Source: Leclercia adecarboxylata (lineage in GTDB: Bacteria; Pseudomonadota; Gammaproteobacteria; Enterobacterales; Enterobacteriaceae). Taken from it: a stretch of 64,000 nucleotides of DNA. The position numbers and the translations under genes are program-made. Under the pieces are notes generated by a model that saw only the letters and a list, made by a program, of their open reading frames with translations, was not told where the DNA came from and did no database searches. Every line of letters begins with the position of its first letter. Within the stretch, counting starts at the first letter, position 1. Location: NCBI GenBank assembly GCA_901472455.1, contig LR590464.1:3782001-3846000 (forward strand). Direction: 5' to 3'. Below are positions 55,201 through 63,722 of the stretch, one piece after another.

Positions 55201-57956
55201 GGCGAAATCCTCCGGCAGCAGCCGCCTGCAGGCATTGCAGGGCGTGAAGGCGGCGCTCTCCGGCGTACAGGCCGCGCAGGCCGGGCGGTTGGATCAGGCC
55301 ATGGGCGCGGATGCCTCTAACACCAACACGGTGGGTATTAGCCTCTCTTACGGCAGCCAGTCGTCGAAATCGACCCAGTACAGCGAACAGAACACCGCTC
55401 AAGGCAGCACCCTCAACGCCGGACGCGATCTCAGCGTGATCGCCACCGGCAGCGGCGCGCGCGGTGCGGACGGAGATCTGACCGTGGAAGGCAGCCAGCT
55501 GAAGGCGGGCAACGATATCACCCTTGCCGCCAACCGCGATCTGTACCTGCGCTCGGCGCAAAACACCCAGCTGCTGGACGGCAAAAACGAGAGCAAGGGC
55601 GGCAGCGTCGGGGGTTGGCATCGGCGTGGGCTCCGGCGGCTTTGGCCTTAACATCTCCGCCAGCGTCAACCGCGGCAAAGGCAACGAGAGCGGCAACGGC
55701 ACCACCCACAGCGAGACTACCGTGGACGCGGGCCGCCAGGTGAATCTCCTGACCGGACGTGACGCCACCCTGACCGGGGCGCAGGTGAGCGGCGAAACCG
55801 TGAAAGCGGACATTGGCCGCAACCTGACGCTCACCTCCGAGCAGGACAGCGATCGCTACGACTCGAAACAGCAGAACGCCAGCGCGGGCGGGAGCTTCAG
55901 CATCGGCTCCATGACCGGCTCGGCCAGCGTCAACGTCAGCCGCGACAAGATGCACAGCAACTACGACTCGGTGGTTGAACAGACCGGGATCTTCGCCGGT
56001 AAAGGCGGCTACGACGTGACCGTGGGCGAGCATACCCAGCTCAACGGGGCGGTGATTGGCTCGACGGCAACCGCTGATAAAAACCGTCTCGATACCGGCA
56101 CCATCGGCTTTAGTGATATTGAAAACCGCGCCGATTTCGAAGTGGAACACCAGAGCGTGGGCATGAGCACCGGGGGCAGCATCGGCAGCCAGTTTGCCGG
56201 GAATATGGCTAACGGCCTGCTGGTGGGCGCGAACCGCGACGGGCATGACAGCAGCACCACGCACGCGGCGGTATCGGACGGTACGTTGATCGTCCGCGAC
56301 CAGGATCGTCAGGTTCAGGATGTGAATCAGCTCAGCCGCGACGTGGAGCACGCCAACCAGACGCTCTCCCCTATCTTCGACAAAGAGAAAGAGCAGGAGC
56401 GACTCCAGCAGGCGCAGTTGATCGGCGAGATTGGCAATCAGGTGGCCGATATTGCCCGCACCGAGGGCAGCATTCGCGCCACTAACGCCGCGAAAGAGAA
56501 GCTGAACCACGTCAATGCACAGGACCTGCAGGAGGCGAAAGCCGCGTGGGGAAAAAGCCAACCCGGGCAAAACCGCGACCCTTAGCGACATCAACGGCCA
56601 GATCTACCAGACGGCCTACAACGACGCGCTCAGCGCCTCGGGCTTTGGCACCGGCGGTCAGTATCAGCAGGCGATTCAGGCGGCGACGGCGGCGGTTCAG
56701 GGGCTGGCCGGGAGCGATCTCAGCGCGGCCCTTGCTGGCGGTGCTGCGCCGTACGTGGCGGAGGTGATTGGTCACTACAGCGGCCTGAACGACGCGGGCA
56801 AAGTCGCGGCCCACGCGGTGGTCAACGCCGCGCTGGCCGCCGCCCAGGGTCAGGACGCGCTGGCGGGAGCCGCCGGAGCCGCCACGGGCGAGCTGGTGGG
56901 GATGATCGCCACCGAGATGTACGGGAAATCTGCCGACGAGTTGGACGAAACCCAGAAGCAGACGGTCTCTGCGCTGGCAACGCTGGCGGCGGGCTTGTCC
57001 GGTGGGCTGGTGGGCGACAGCTCTGCCTCTGCTGTGGCGGGAGCGCAGGCGGGTAAGACGACGGTTGAGAATAACTATTTGAGTACGGCAGAAGCGCGTC
57101 AGCTAGATAAAGAGCTACTGGAGTGTAAAGCCTCCGGCGGTGACTGCATGAAGGTGGTTGAGAAGTATCTGGCAATCAGTAATAAGAAGAGCAAAGAGCT
57201 TGCGGATGCCTGTACCGGCGGAGGGGGTGACCTGTGTTACCTGGCAGGAGCTGATCCAGGCCTCTACCAACGTGGCCAACGATCCGCAGCTGGGGCAGTT
57301 CCGCCTGGATGAAAAACTCAAAGATCCGACGGCAGCGGCACTGGTGAATTATCTGAATGGCGCGGACCTGAAATTCCTGCAGGACAATATCACCAAAGGG
57401 GATCGCGTATTGTCTGTGGTGATGGATCCAACCTCATGGCCGGTGATCATCATGGGCGGACGAGCGATTCTGACCAACGCCGTAAATAACACCAAAGAGC
57501 AGCTTATCGCTGTGGGCGGTGGGTGTCGGTTTAGGGGCAGGTATTCAGTACAAAACGACGGGGTGAAGTCAAACTTGCCGATCTTATTGGATCTGGGGTT
57601 ATCGGGGCGATCACCGCGGGTAAAGGTTATAACTCAACCGTGACATGGAACGCAGCAGGTGGTTACTATCAAGCTCAAATCAATGGCGACGATCCTATGC
57701 TCGCAGCTTTACTGAGTAAGCGGGTGCTTCTGCAGGTTTCGCTACAGGGAACATGATCAAAGTGCCGTTTGATAAAATATTCAACCCGGTATCAAAACAG
57801 TACGAGTGGGTTCCAACAGGCGTCTGGACAATAACCAAACCTGTACCACAACACCCTTTACCTTCAATATTGGGTAACGCAGGGGACTCTGCGATGTCGG
57901 GTATGGTTTCAGATAAGCTGAAAGAGAGCGGTAGTAAGAATGAAAAACAGCACTAA
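49205..57956 (+). CDS. cdiA: CdiA contact-dependent inhibition effector (frame broken many times)
   Basis: Two-partner secretion exoprotein of about 2,900 residues. The order is an extended signal peptide (MNKNLYRIVFNKARGMLMVV), the TPS domain with NPSGITC, long filamentous haemagglutinin repeats (N-N-x-x-G type, about 50.7-52.7 kb), a second FHA-2 region rich in GRD-T-L repeats (54-56 kb), the pretoxin region, a VENN motif at 57064-57075 and a variable C-terminal toxin. Frame breaks lie near 50625, 52765, 53970, 54020-54110, 54250, 54405, 54558, 54885, 55068, 55610, 56568, 57228, 57525 and 57725. Most are extra bases in short runs, e.g. TTTT at 53970 and AAAAAA at 55065. It is likely intact in the organism. 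It binds a receptor on neighbours and delivers its C-terminal part into them. Confidence 0.85.
57064..57956 (+). other. CdiA-CT toxin region, probable membrane-acting toxin
   Basis: From VENN onward about 297 residues are coded. First comes a short entry region (TAEARQLDKELLECKASGGDC onward), then a glycine-rich hydrophobic core (near 57515-57740: VGLGAGIQYKTTGE, LADLIGSGVIGAITAGKGYN, MLAALLSKAGASAGFATGN) and a soluble tail (FNPVSKQYEWVPTGVW). This organisation, with a two-helix membrane immunity protein beside it, is what is known for ionophore-type CDI toxins such as that of E. coli EC93. No nuclease motif is visible. The assignment to a pore-forming class is inference. Confidence 0.6.
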
Positions 57957-58189
57957 ATCGTTTATTAACCTTGTTTACCTGTGCTGCGCGATAGGTCTGG
58001 CTGTGTTCATTCTGACGCTCCTTGGCCGTTTAGTCGGTGCGGGATTAGCATGGAATGTGAAGGAGGATTTCCCCTTCTCTTTCAAAGATGTGTTGATATG
58101 TCTTGAGTTAACCTGGCTGGGGCTGGCCTGCAGGTTTGATCATCTGTTTTTTTATCACCGGTAAAAGACCTGGACAGGTTGCAATGTGA
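57940..58189 (+). CDS. cdiI: CdiI immunity protein, two membrane helices (one apparent indel)
   Basis: Small inner membrane protein of about 82 residues. It has two predicted helices ([21 protein letters not shown] and LICLELTWLGLAAGLIICFF) with a short loop between. An extra T near 58128 sends the frame to an early stop at 58162; without it the end is GLIICFFITGKRPGQVAM, TGA at 58187-58189. It overlaps the cdiA end by 17 bases, the usual toxin/immunity arrangement. A membrane immunity protein suits a toxin acting on the membrane. The first 95 bases of this gene recur at 62163-62257 and thirty of them at 63615-63644. Confidence 0.8.
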
Positions 58190-58191
58190 AT

Positions 58192-58219
58192 CATCTCCCG
58201 CCCCTGCTGGCGGGAGATG
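58192..58219 (+). terminator. Hairpin after cdiI
   Basis: CATCTCCCGCC (58192-58202) pairs perfectly with GGCGGGAGATG (58209-58219) around a six-base loop, three bases after the corrected cdiI stop. There is no long T-run. It marks the end of the cdiBCAI unit. Confidence 0.7.
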
Positions 58220-58259
58220 AAACGAAACAATTATCTTCGGTGAAGACAGGAGTCTGTAA

Positions 58260-59132
58260 ATGACAACCAAATCAGTTGATCAACTACAGACAGGATTAGA
58301 TCTCTACCTGTTAAACGGCTATGTCGAATCAAATTCATTTAACGATCCGAATGATGATACGCTGGAATATCTGGGGTATGCTGCTCATGGAAGATCAACC
58401 CGCGGCGCTAAAATATTGTCAGAGATTTTTGCAGCTGTCCCAGGTCAATGATGAACTAAAATCAGCCGCACTTGATTACTTATTACTGTCCAGTGAATGG
58501 CGTTTCGCGTATCAGTATCTTTATAGCCAGGCGGAAAGACTTTCTATCCCGGAACGTGAAAAGGCTTTTTTTTTTATTTTTATTGTGATAAAAAACGAAG
58601 CCACACCTTTATCCCGTTCCCGAAGGGCTATTCACTAAATTGTTAGCACGATTTGAGGTTGTTAAGGATGAGCCCGATGCTTATTTTTTATCATCTTCAT
58701 GAAGCCTATAATGACTTTGTTAAAACGCTTTCCGATACGCCGAATTGACTTTATTGTGGGGAAAGAATCTGTGACTCAATCACATCATTTAATTAAAGTT
58801 ATTGCCGATATGGCCATTTTCCTTGAATTTACTGACGAAAATTCGCTCAATCCAGATGCCGCTGTGGAAATGATGGAACATATAGCCGCCGAGCTTCAGC
58901 TATTAAAGAACGATGAGAAAATTCGCGTTATCGATTCCTTTGCAGAAATTGCGAAAGCGTACCGGGGAGATGAGTCCGACTTTGTCAAAGCCCTTCCCGA
59001 TACGCTGGGTTTACGTTAACCTCATTTAATGAATCGTTTCTTACAGACCTGCATTGGCGGCAACAAAATCTGCAGTATCTATGTTATGGACTTAAAACCT
59101 CTGAAAATATGGATATTAAGACGGTAAAATGA
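58260..59132 (+). CDS. Probable orphan immunity protein, unassigned (several frame breaks)
   Basis: I read one hydrophilic gene of about 290 residues from MTTKSVDQLQTGLDLYLLNG to MDIKTVK, broken near 58385, 58575, 58625, 58700, 58748 and 59018. Readable pieces are CQRFLQLSQVNDELKSAALD, PVPEGLFTKLLARFEVVKDE, HEAYNDFVKTLSDTPN, RIDFIVGKESVTQSHHLI and SFNESFLTDLHWRQQNLQ. I do not recognise the family. A single gene is favoured because no start or ribosome site supports a split, but two short genes cannot be excluded. Low GC and position right behind cdiI suggest an accessory immunity gene. The TGA overlaps the next ATG as ATGA. Confidence 0.5.
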
Positions 59133-59405
59133 CTATCGAGAAAACGACTCTAATCGTAGATAAAATGCAACGCATGGCTACCTTATTAGAATTAGGCGGA
59201 TATGCCGAATGGTCAGCCAGTATTTTTAAACTGGCTAAAAAATATGAGCTTGATTCTGATGATACCAAACACATTTTTCTCAATCTCTATGGTGGAATGG
59301 GGGTCTCTAAACGATCTCGTAATATATAGAAACGGAAAGGTTTTGATGAGTGAAAACGATGAACTCGATCAGCTCCGGCGCGACCTGTTTAACCTTCTTT
59401 CCTGA
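59129..59405 (+). CDS. Small DUF6966-like protein, possible immunity gene (one apparent indel)
   Basis: About 91 residues: MTIEKTTLIVDKMQRMATLL, then WSASIFKLAKKYELDSDDTK, LYGGMGSLNDLVIY and ENDELDQLRRDLFNLLS. The LYGGMGS..DLV and DEL..LR..L pattern resembles DUF6966 small proteins, assigned from memory. GGGGG near 59297-59301 needs one G removed to join the two halves. It is coupled to the gene upstream by ATGA. The last 23 bases of the gene (CCTGTTTAACCTTCTTTCCT core) recur as a scrap at 62107-62129. Confidence 0.5.
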
Positions 59406-59458
59406 CCCCCCGCTCTCGCAGGTGGTTTTTTAGATTTTTGTTCACGACAGAAGGAAAG

Positions 59459-59792
59459 ATGCGCGAATCCCAGGACATTTATAATGATATTGGTGCGGTA
59501 TTGCTTTCGATCGCGCCTGAGGATGCGGTAGAAATCATTCTGAACGCAAAGTTAGAACCTGAAAGTGACTGCGGTGAGTTTACTTATGACTATGTTGATA
59601 AACAGGGAAACCAGCATTGGGTTACTGAAACAGGCGGATGCCAGTGCAAGACTTTTAGATCTTGTGGTCGAACTGAGGAATTTTTTCGTTGATAACGTTC
59701 AATCACTCGAAAAGCCGTTCTGGCAGGGCTGTGAGGTAACGGTAAACGTTGAAACACTCAGGATTAACATTGACTTTAAATATGAGAACTAA
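59459..59792 (+). CDS. YezG/DUF600-family immunity protein, first copy (one apparent indel)
   Basis: A 110-residue protein after correction of an extra G near 59638 (join ETGDASARLLDLVVELRN). YezG-family proteins are antidotes to nuclease toxins of polymorphic toxin systems. The start MRESQDIYNDIGAVLLSIAP and the end WQGCEVTVNVETLRINIDFKYEN parallel the second copy at 61727-62059, which has the same length. Unlike the second, no toxin module precedes this copy directly, so it is an orphan. The ribosome site GAAGGAA lies just before the ATG. Confidence 0.72.
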
Positions 59793-59794
59793 AC

Positions 59795-60427
59795 ATGTCT
59801 ATATTTTGGGAAAAGCTCTTATCCGTTTGCAGCAGTGATATCTCCTCAGAAAAGGGGCAAAAAGTACCCGCAGCTTTTCATGATTATCCTCTGGTTGAGG
59901 ATTTAATTAATTTATTAAATAAACGAAACGGATTTTATGGTTTCGAGTCAGCTCTACATGTTTTCTCTGTTGAGACAGACGGGGAAGAGATCGGCCTCAT
60001 CGACTGGAATGATAATAGCTTATGGATTGATTGTTACGATGATCTTGCTCGTAACGCCATTTTCTTTGCTGAAGATGTTTTTGGCGGCCAATTTTGTATA
60101 AAAAAAGATGGCATATACACGTTCGATCCAGAAACAGGCTCTTTTGATTACCTTGCGCCTGATATCAATGAATGGTGTAAAAACATACTTGAAGACTATC
60201 AGGTCTTAACAGGCTATCCACTAGCAAACGCATGGCAGAAGAAGTATGGTTCAATACCTGCGGGCTATCGCCTGGCCCCCAAAATTCCGTTTGTTGTAGG
60301 TGGCAAATATGAGCCAGATAATCTTTACTTAGAAAAATCGACAGTAGCAATGAAAGCAAGAGCCCATATTGCATTGCAAATAAGAGATGTTCCTGATGGT
60401 AGCAACATCCAGTTAACGTTGAAATAG
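59795..60427 (+). CDS. SMI1/KNR4 (SUKH)-like immunity protein
   Basis: A 210-residue intact acidic protein. The SUKH-like core includes FYGFESALHVFSVE, IGLIDWNDNSLW, FFAEDVFGGQFCIKKDGIYTFDPETGSF and a later EWCKNILEDYQVLTGYPLA helix. SUKH proteins serve as immunity proteins against many nuclease-type toxins. It starts three bases after the YezG copy, so it shares its transcript. The toxin it counters is not in the window. Confidence 0.65.
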   Translation: MSIFWEKLLSVCSSDISSEKGQKVPAAFHDYPLVEDLINLLNKRNGFYGFESALHVFSVETDGEEIGLIDWNDNSLWIDCYDDLARNAIFFAEDVFGGQFCIKKDGIYTFDPETGSFDYLAPDINEWCKNILEDYQVLTGYPLANAWQKKYGSIPAGYRLAPKIPFVVGGKYEPDNLYLEKSTVAMKARAHIALQIRDVPDGSNIQLTLK

Positions 60428-60448
60428 TGTGCAGTGAGGTTCACTAAT

Positions 60449-60865
60449 ATGCTAGCCAATATTAATGAAATACAAAAACAAGTTGATGAAATTATTTTTA
60501 CGAGCAGGTTTTCCAAAACATTCAGTGAATCTGTGTTCTGCTCCCTATGGCGACGGCACCCCCTATATTTCATTCGAAAAGATTCATATAATTATATTTA
60601 CTCAGAAAGAGGGTATGAGTTTTCCCGAAAAGTCACTCACTCTTTGAATACGCTGCTTTATTGGATAATGTCCGAATTCGCCTATCAGATTGCCTACCAG
60701 TATGAGTTAGAACACAGGGTTGAAGGGAGGGATGGACGGCGCATCGCTTTTCCAAAATTTATTGAAATAATGGCGAATATGAACCCAGCCTGGGAGTCGG
60801 AGGCGCGAGTTGACATTCAAAAAATTCTGGCTGAAGCGCCCTACGACGATAGCCTCTATACATAA
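60449..60865 (+). CDS. Imm63-like immunity protein (two compensating indels)
   Basis: A 138-residue protein with the Imm63 pattern: APYGDGTPYI, then DSYNYIYSERGYEFSRK, LLYWIMSEFAYQIAYQYELE and an RIAFPKFIEIMANMNPAWE end. The stretch at about 60495-60590 is shifted: in the neighbouring frame it reads AGFPKHSVNLCSAPYGDGTP, in this frame basic nonsense. One missing and one extra base would repair it. The ATG at 60449 is used rather than the GTG at 60434. It is followed directly by an orphan toxin module with no visible toxin of its own. Confidence 0.65.
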   Translation: MLANINEIQKQVDEIIFTSRFSKTFSESVFCSLWRRHPLYFIRKDSYNYIYSERGYEFSRKVTHSLNTLLYWIMSEFAYQIAYQYELEHRVEGRDGRRIAFPKFIEIMANMNPAWESEARVDIQKILAEAPYDDSLYT

Positions 60866-60915
60866 TTGAGGGCAACATCGCAGCGATGCTGGCGCAGGGT
60901 TAAATTACAAAGTAA

Positions 60916-61727
60916 GTGGCCGAAGAGCAGGTGAAGGCCGAAAATGAATGCTATAAGCGCGAAAACTGTGCCGGAATGAGCGCCGAAGCCTGCTCAGTTA
61001 AAATGTACACCGAGCGTCGGGAAGCGCTGAAGGATATGGCGTTGTTTGGTGTGGACTTTGTACCCATCGTCGGAGATATTAAAGGGTTTGCGGAAGCGCA
61101 ATCTGCAGTAGATTATCTGGCCGCTGTAATAGCGATTATTCCAGCGGTAGGTGACGGAGCAGGGAATGTACTTAAAGCAGCAGAGAAGGCACTGGCAAAA
61201 GGCGATCTTGATACTGCGTCTACGCTAATCAATAAGGCCAGTGATGAAATTGTTGCTGTATCTGGTAGTAAGGGAAACTGGATTAAACAGCTGAATAATC
61301 CTCTGCCAAATAAAACGTATAAAATTGATGGTGATAAAACTTTTGTGACCGATAGTCATGGACGGGTAGCATCTGTTGAAGCCGATCTGTCATTATTGAC
61401 GAGAGATCGTAATACCTACCAACAGTGCAAGGCTGGTAAATGTGGGATTACAGGGGATGAAGGTGGTCACCTCATAGCCAGTATTTTTGGAGGTTTGGGT
61501 GAGAAGTTTAATATTGTTCCAATGAGTGGCAATCTGAATAAGGGTGTCTGGAAACAAATGGAAAATACGTGGGCTGCTGCACTGAAAGAGGGTAAGCAGG
61601 TCAATGTAAGATAGAACCTGTGTATTCTGGAACGGGAGGTCGCCCGGAAAGCTTTAACGTTTTATACTCTATCAATGGCGGGCGCCCAGTATAATAAAAC
61701 TTTATTAATGCTCCGGGAGGAAAATAA
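60916..61727 (+). CDS. Orphan CdiA-CT module with EndoNS_2-type nuclease domain (frame-broken end)
   Basis: A CdiA C-terminal module without the rest of CdiA. A pretoxin segment (VAEEQVKAENECYKRENCAG onward, with hydrophobic FVPIVGDIKGFAEAQ and LAAVIAIIPAVGDGAG) is followed by a DNA/RNA non-specific endonuclease domain. The nuclease core DEGGHLIASIFGG with LNKGVWKQMENTWA is typical of EndoNS_2 toxins; the His of DEGGHL is the likely catalytic one. A missing A near 61609 and further indels near 61690-61705 hide the last part (IEPVYSGTGGRPESFNVLYS, then NAPGGK) and the TAA at 61725-61727. It starts at GTG 60916 with no good ribosome site, as expected for a silent cassette. The YezG immunity gene follows. 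Confidence 0.72.
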
Positions 61728-62059
61728 TGAGAAATGATCAAGAGATTTATAAAGATATCGGTACTGTTTTATACAGCATTGCTCCCGACGAAGCTAAAAA
61801 GATCATTATGCGTGCAGAGTTATCACCTGAAAACGATCATTGTAAGTATGAATATGATTATCTTGATGCTGCTGATGAAATTCAATGGTTAACGGCAGGT
61901 GGAAGGGCGAATACAGATATCCTTCGTTATCTGGTAGAGCTTCGCAACTACTATATCGAAAATAATCTGACCAATGGCCGCCCTGCATGGCATGGATGTG
62001 AAGTGACGCTGGATATTGAAAAAATGAAACTCAATATAGACTTCCGATACGACGATTAG
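61727..62059 (+). CDS. YezG/DUF600-family immunity protein, second copy
   Basis: A 110-residue intact protein, MRNDQEIYKDIGTVLYSIAP to CEVTLDIEKMKLNIDFRYDD, paralogous to the copy at 59459. It overlaps the end of the EndoNS_2 module by one base (TAATG) and has ribosome site GGGAGGAAA, so it is clearly that toxin's cognate immunity gene. YezG-family proteins paired with EndoNS_2 toxins are known in polymorphic toxin systems. Confidence 0.8.
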   Translation: MRNDQEIYKDIGTVLYSIAPDEAKKIIMRAELSPENDHCKYEYDYLDAADEIQWLTAGGRANTDILRYLVELRNYYIENNLTNGRPAWHGCEVTLDIEKMKLNIDFRYDD

Positions 62060-62067
62060 TCATCAAC

Positions 62068-62091
62068 GCTCCCGGCCCTTACGCCGGGAGC
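62068..62091 (+). terminator. Hairpin after the second YezG gene
   Basis: GCTCCCGGC (62068-62076) pairs perfectly with GCCGGGAGC (62083-62091), nine bases after the stop. No strong T-run follows. Confidence 0.65.
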
Positions 62092-62106
62092 ATGCAATCA
62101 GACGGG

Positions 62107-62129
62107 ACCTGTTTAACCTTCTTTCCTGA
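62107..62129 (+). pseudogene. Scrap of the DUF6966-like gene end
   Basis: ACCTGTTTAACCTTCTTTCC plus TGA matches exactly the end of the gene at 59129-59405 (about 59383-59405), coding DLFNLLS and stop. No matching sequence lies before it, so it is the leftover 3' end of a lost immunity gene. Confidence 0.7.
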
Positions 62130-62165
62130 ACAAAAATCCCGCATTCGCAAGTGGGAATCTCAAGA

Positions 62166-62273
62166 ATGAAAAACAGCACTAAATCGTTTATTAACCTTGT
62201 TTACCTGTGCTGCGCGACAGGTCTGGCTATGTTCATTCTGACGCTCCTTGGCCGTTTGAATGTCAGACTTTAG
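62166..62273 (+). pseudogene. Truncated second copy of cdiI
   Basis: The first 92 bases (to 62257) match the start of cdiI (57940-58031) with only two mismatches, giving [20 protein letters not shown] and one membrane helix. Identity stops abruptly at GGCCGTTT, where sequence of an orphan toxin module takes over, and the frame ends at TAG 62271-62273. It is a recombination scar that joins an old immunity gene to a new toxin module. Confidence 0.8.
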
Positions 62274-62998
62274 CGTGTAAGGCAGGCGCACAGGCTAAAT
62301 GGACTGCAATTGACCTTGGACAGGATGGCAGCTTTGCAGCAGGGATGATCGCAGGCGTGCCGGCAGGACTGTATGATGCCGTTGACGGTATCGTGAAGGT
62401 CGGGGCAAATCCGCAGCAAACTTACGAAGCGCTGAAATCACTGTTTAACAGTGGCGATGTGTTAGGTAACGTTTCAGATGCGATAAAGCAGTCCTATATA
62501 GATCGTATTGACCATTTGGAAGCGGAGTATCAGAAAGCTGGCGCCAGTGGTTCGTTTAATGCGGGGGTCGGAGGTGGCAAGCTGGTTACCGATATAGCTG
62601 GACTGCTTGCTGGTGGTGCAGGCGTGGCGAAAAACGGCGTCGTTCTCACGGAGAAGATTGTCGTGAAAACCACGACTATGGTGGAAACAGCATTAAAATC
62701 TTCGGTTGTTAATAAAATTCTTAGAGCAGACAGAATTGGTAGTGGTTTAAAACCTGACCCAACTCATCGGGGGGCGAATTATCTGAGCCGGGAGCAATTG
62801 ATGGAAGGGAAAGTTTTCACTCTCAAAGGGGGGGATGGTGTAGAAAGAAAACTTCTTCAGGCTGAAAATTCCTTTAATGATAAGAAAGGTATATACGAGT
62901 ATATCTATGATAAGCAAGGGAACATTACACACCAAAGATTTATTGAAGGTGGTAATATAACCGGTCTTCCTAATCAACGGCCACCGAAGGATAAGTGA
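62258..62998 (+). CDS. Orphan CdiA-CT module, toxin family unassigned
   Basis: Reading frame from about [20 protein letters not shown] to [13 protein letters not shown]. The first part is a pretoxin region found in CdiA proteins ([40 protein letters not shown], then a glycine/alanine hydrophobic stretch). The last about 85 residues form the toxin: [58 protein letters not shown] do not know its biochemical activity; THQRF could be part of a catalytic site. There is no valid start; the frame emerges from the cdiI scar. A DUF2247 immunity gene follows five bases later. Confidence 0.7.
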   Translation, partial: ECQTLACKAGAQAKWTAIDLGQDGSFAAGMIAGVPAGLYDAVDGIVKVGANPQQTYEALKSLFNSGDVLGNVSDAIKQSYIDRIDHLEAEYQKAGASGSFNAGVGGGKLVTDIAGLLAGGAGVAKNGVVLTEKIVVKTTTMVETALKSSVVNKILRADRIGSGLKPDPTHRGANYLSREQLMEGKVFTLKGGDGVERKLLQAENSFNDKKGIYEYIYDKQGNITHQRFIEGGNITGLPNQRPPKDK

Positions 62999-63002
62999 CA
63001 TG

Positions 63003-63509
63003 ATGTTATATCCGGTACCCTATGATTTTATTGTTAAAAATACTCATCTTTCATGGTGTGATGTGAAGTGGGGTTATGAAAATAATCTCATTGCATCAGA
63101 CGTGCCCATAAAGATAGCGGAACAAATAGTCTTAACGGGAAGTTATACTGATTCTGAACTTGAATTATCATTCCTTATGCCTGAGAATTCAAATGAGGTG
63201 TCTCTCTTTTTAGAGAAGTTGTGCACAGGGTTTGAGCAAGACAATGACTCGACGATCAGGCAAAAATGGTTATTTATTGTTCTAAGCTGGCTTTGGAACA
63301 ATCGTGCTAGTTTTGCAGATCCATTATCTGAAGTTGAAATTATTTATGCAGATTTTGACTACCCCGCTGAAATAGAGGGTTTTGTTAAATATATGCCTCC
63401 TTCTGATGGATATGATCCATCCACGCATTCTCAGACGGAAAATATGAATCATTTAATGGAGAACTGGGTGAATTATTTAGAAGAAAAGTTTGTGGAGTAT
63501 AAAAAGTAA
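63003..63509 (+). CDS. DUF2247-like immunity protein
   Basis: About 168 residues, intact. The pattern VKNTHLSWCDVKWGYENNLI, ELELSFLMPENSNEVSLFLE, WLFIVLSWLWNNRASFADPL and IIYADFDYPAEIEGFVKYMP agrees with DUF2247, a family found next to polymorphic toxins. Two adjacent ATGs exist (63000, 63003). It immediately follows the orphan toxin, so it is the likely cognate antidote. Confidence 0.68.
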   Translation: MLYPVPYDFIVKNTHLSWCDVKWGYENNLIASDVPIKIAEQIVLTGSYTDSELELSFLMPENSNEVSLFLEKLCTGFEQDNDSTIRQKWLFIVLSWLWNNRASFADPLSEVEIIYADFDYPAEIEGFVKYMPPSDGYDPSTHSQTENMNHLMENWVNYLEEKFVEYKK

Positions 63510-63722
63510 AAATCCTGAAATCTGTGTCGGCACGCCAGAATGTCCCGTTTCAGGTAAAGAACAGCCCGATCATTTGCATCGGGCTATGAGATTTTTCAAA
63601 CATTTAGCCAAATCAAAAACAGCACTAAATCGTTTATTAACCTTATCAAAGCTGTCCTTTCAGTATAGCCGTAGTTCGGCCCTCCCCCTCAAATACTCTC
63701 TGAATCTCTCGCACATCCTGAG
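63510..63722 (+). other. Intergenic stretch with a third cdiI scrap
   Basis: No gene is supported. Bases 63615-63644 repeat 30 bases from the start of cdiI (AAAAACAGCACTAAATCGTT then TATTAACCTT), after which the sequence departs. A CATCGGGCT piece and GCCCGAT near 63568-63586 form a small hairpin (GCCCGAT..ATCGGGC). Confidence 0.65.

Noticed and set aside
58699..59019. Separate 106-residue gene starting MKPIMTLLKRFPIRR
   Set aside because: The first dozen residues overlap a better-looking frame (HEAYNDFVKTLSDTP) of the preceding gene and no ribosome site is present; I merge both into one broken gene, with low confidence.
62207..62257. Start of the second orphan toxin at 62207 ([14 protein letters not shown])
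   Set aside because: This piece is the cdiI scar read in the wrong frame. The true toxin-module sequence begins only after 62257.
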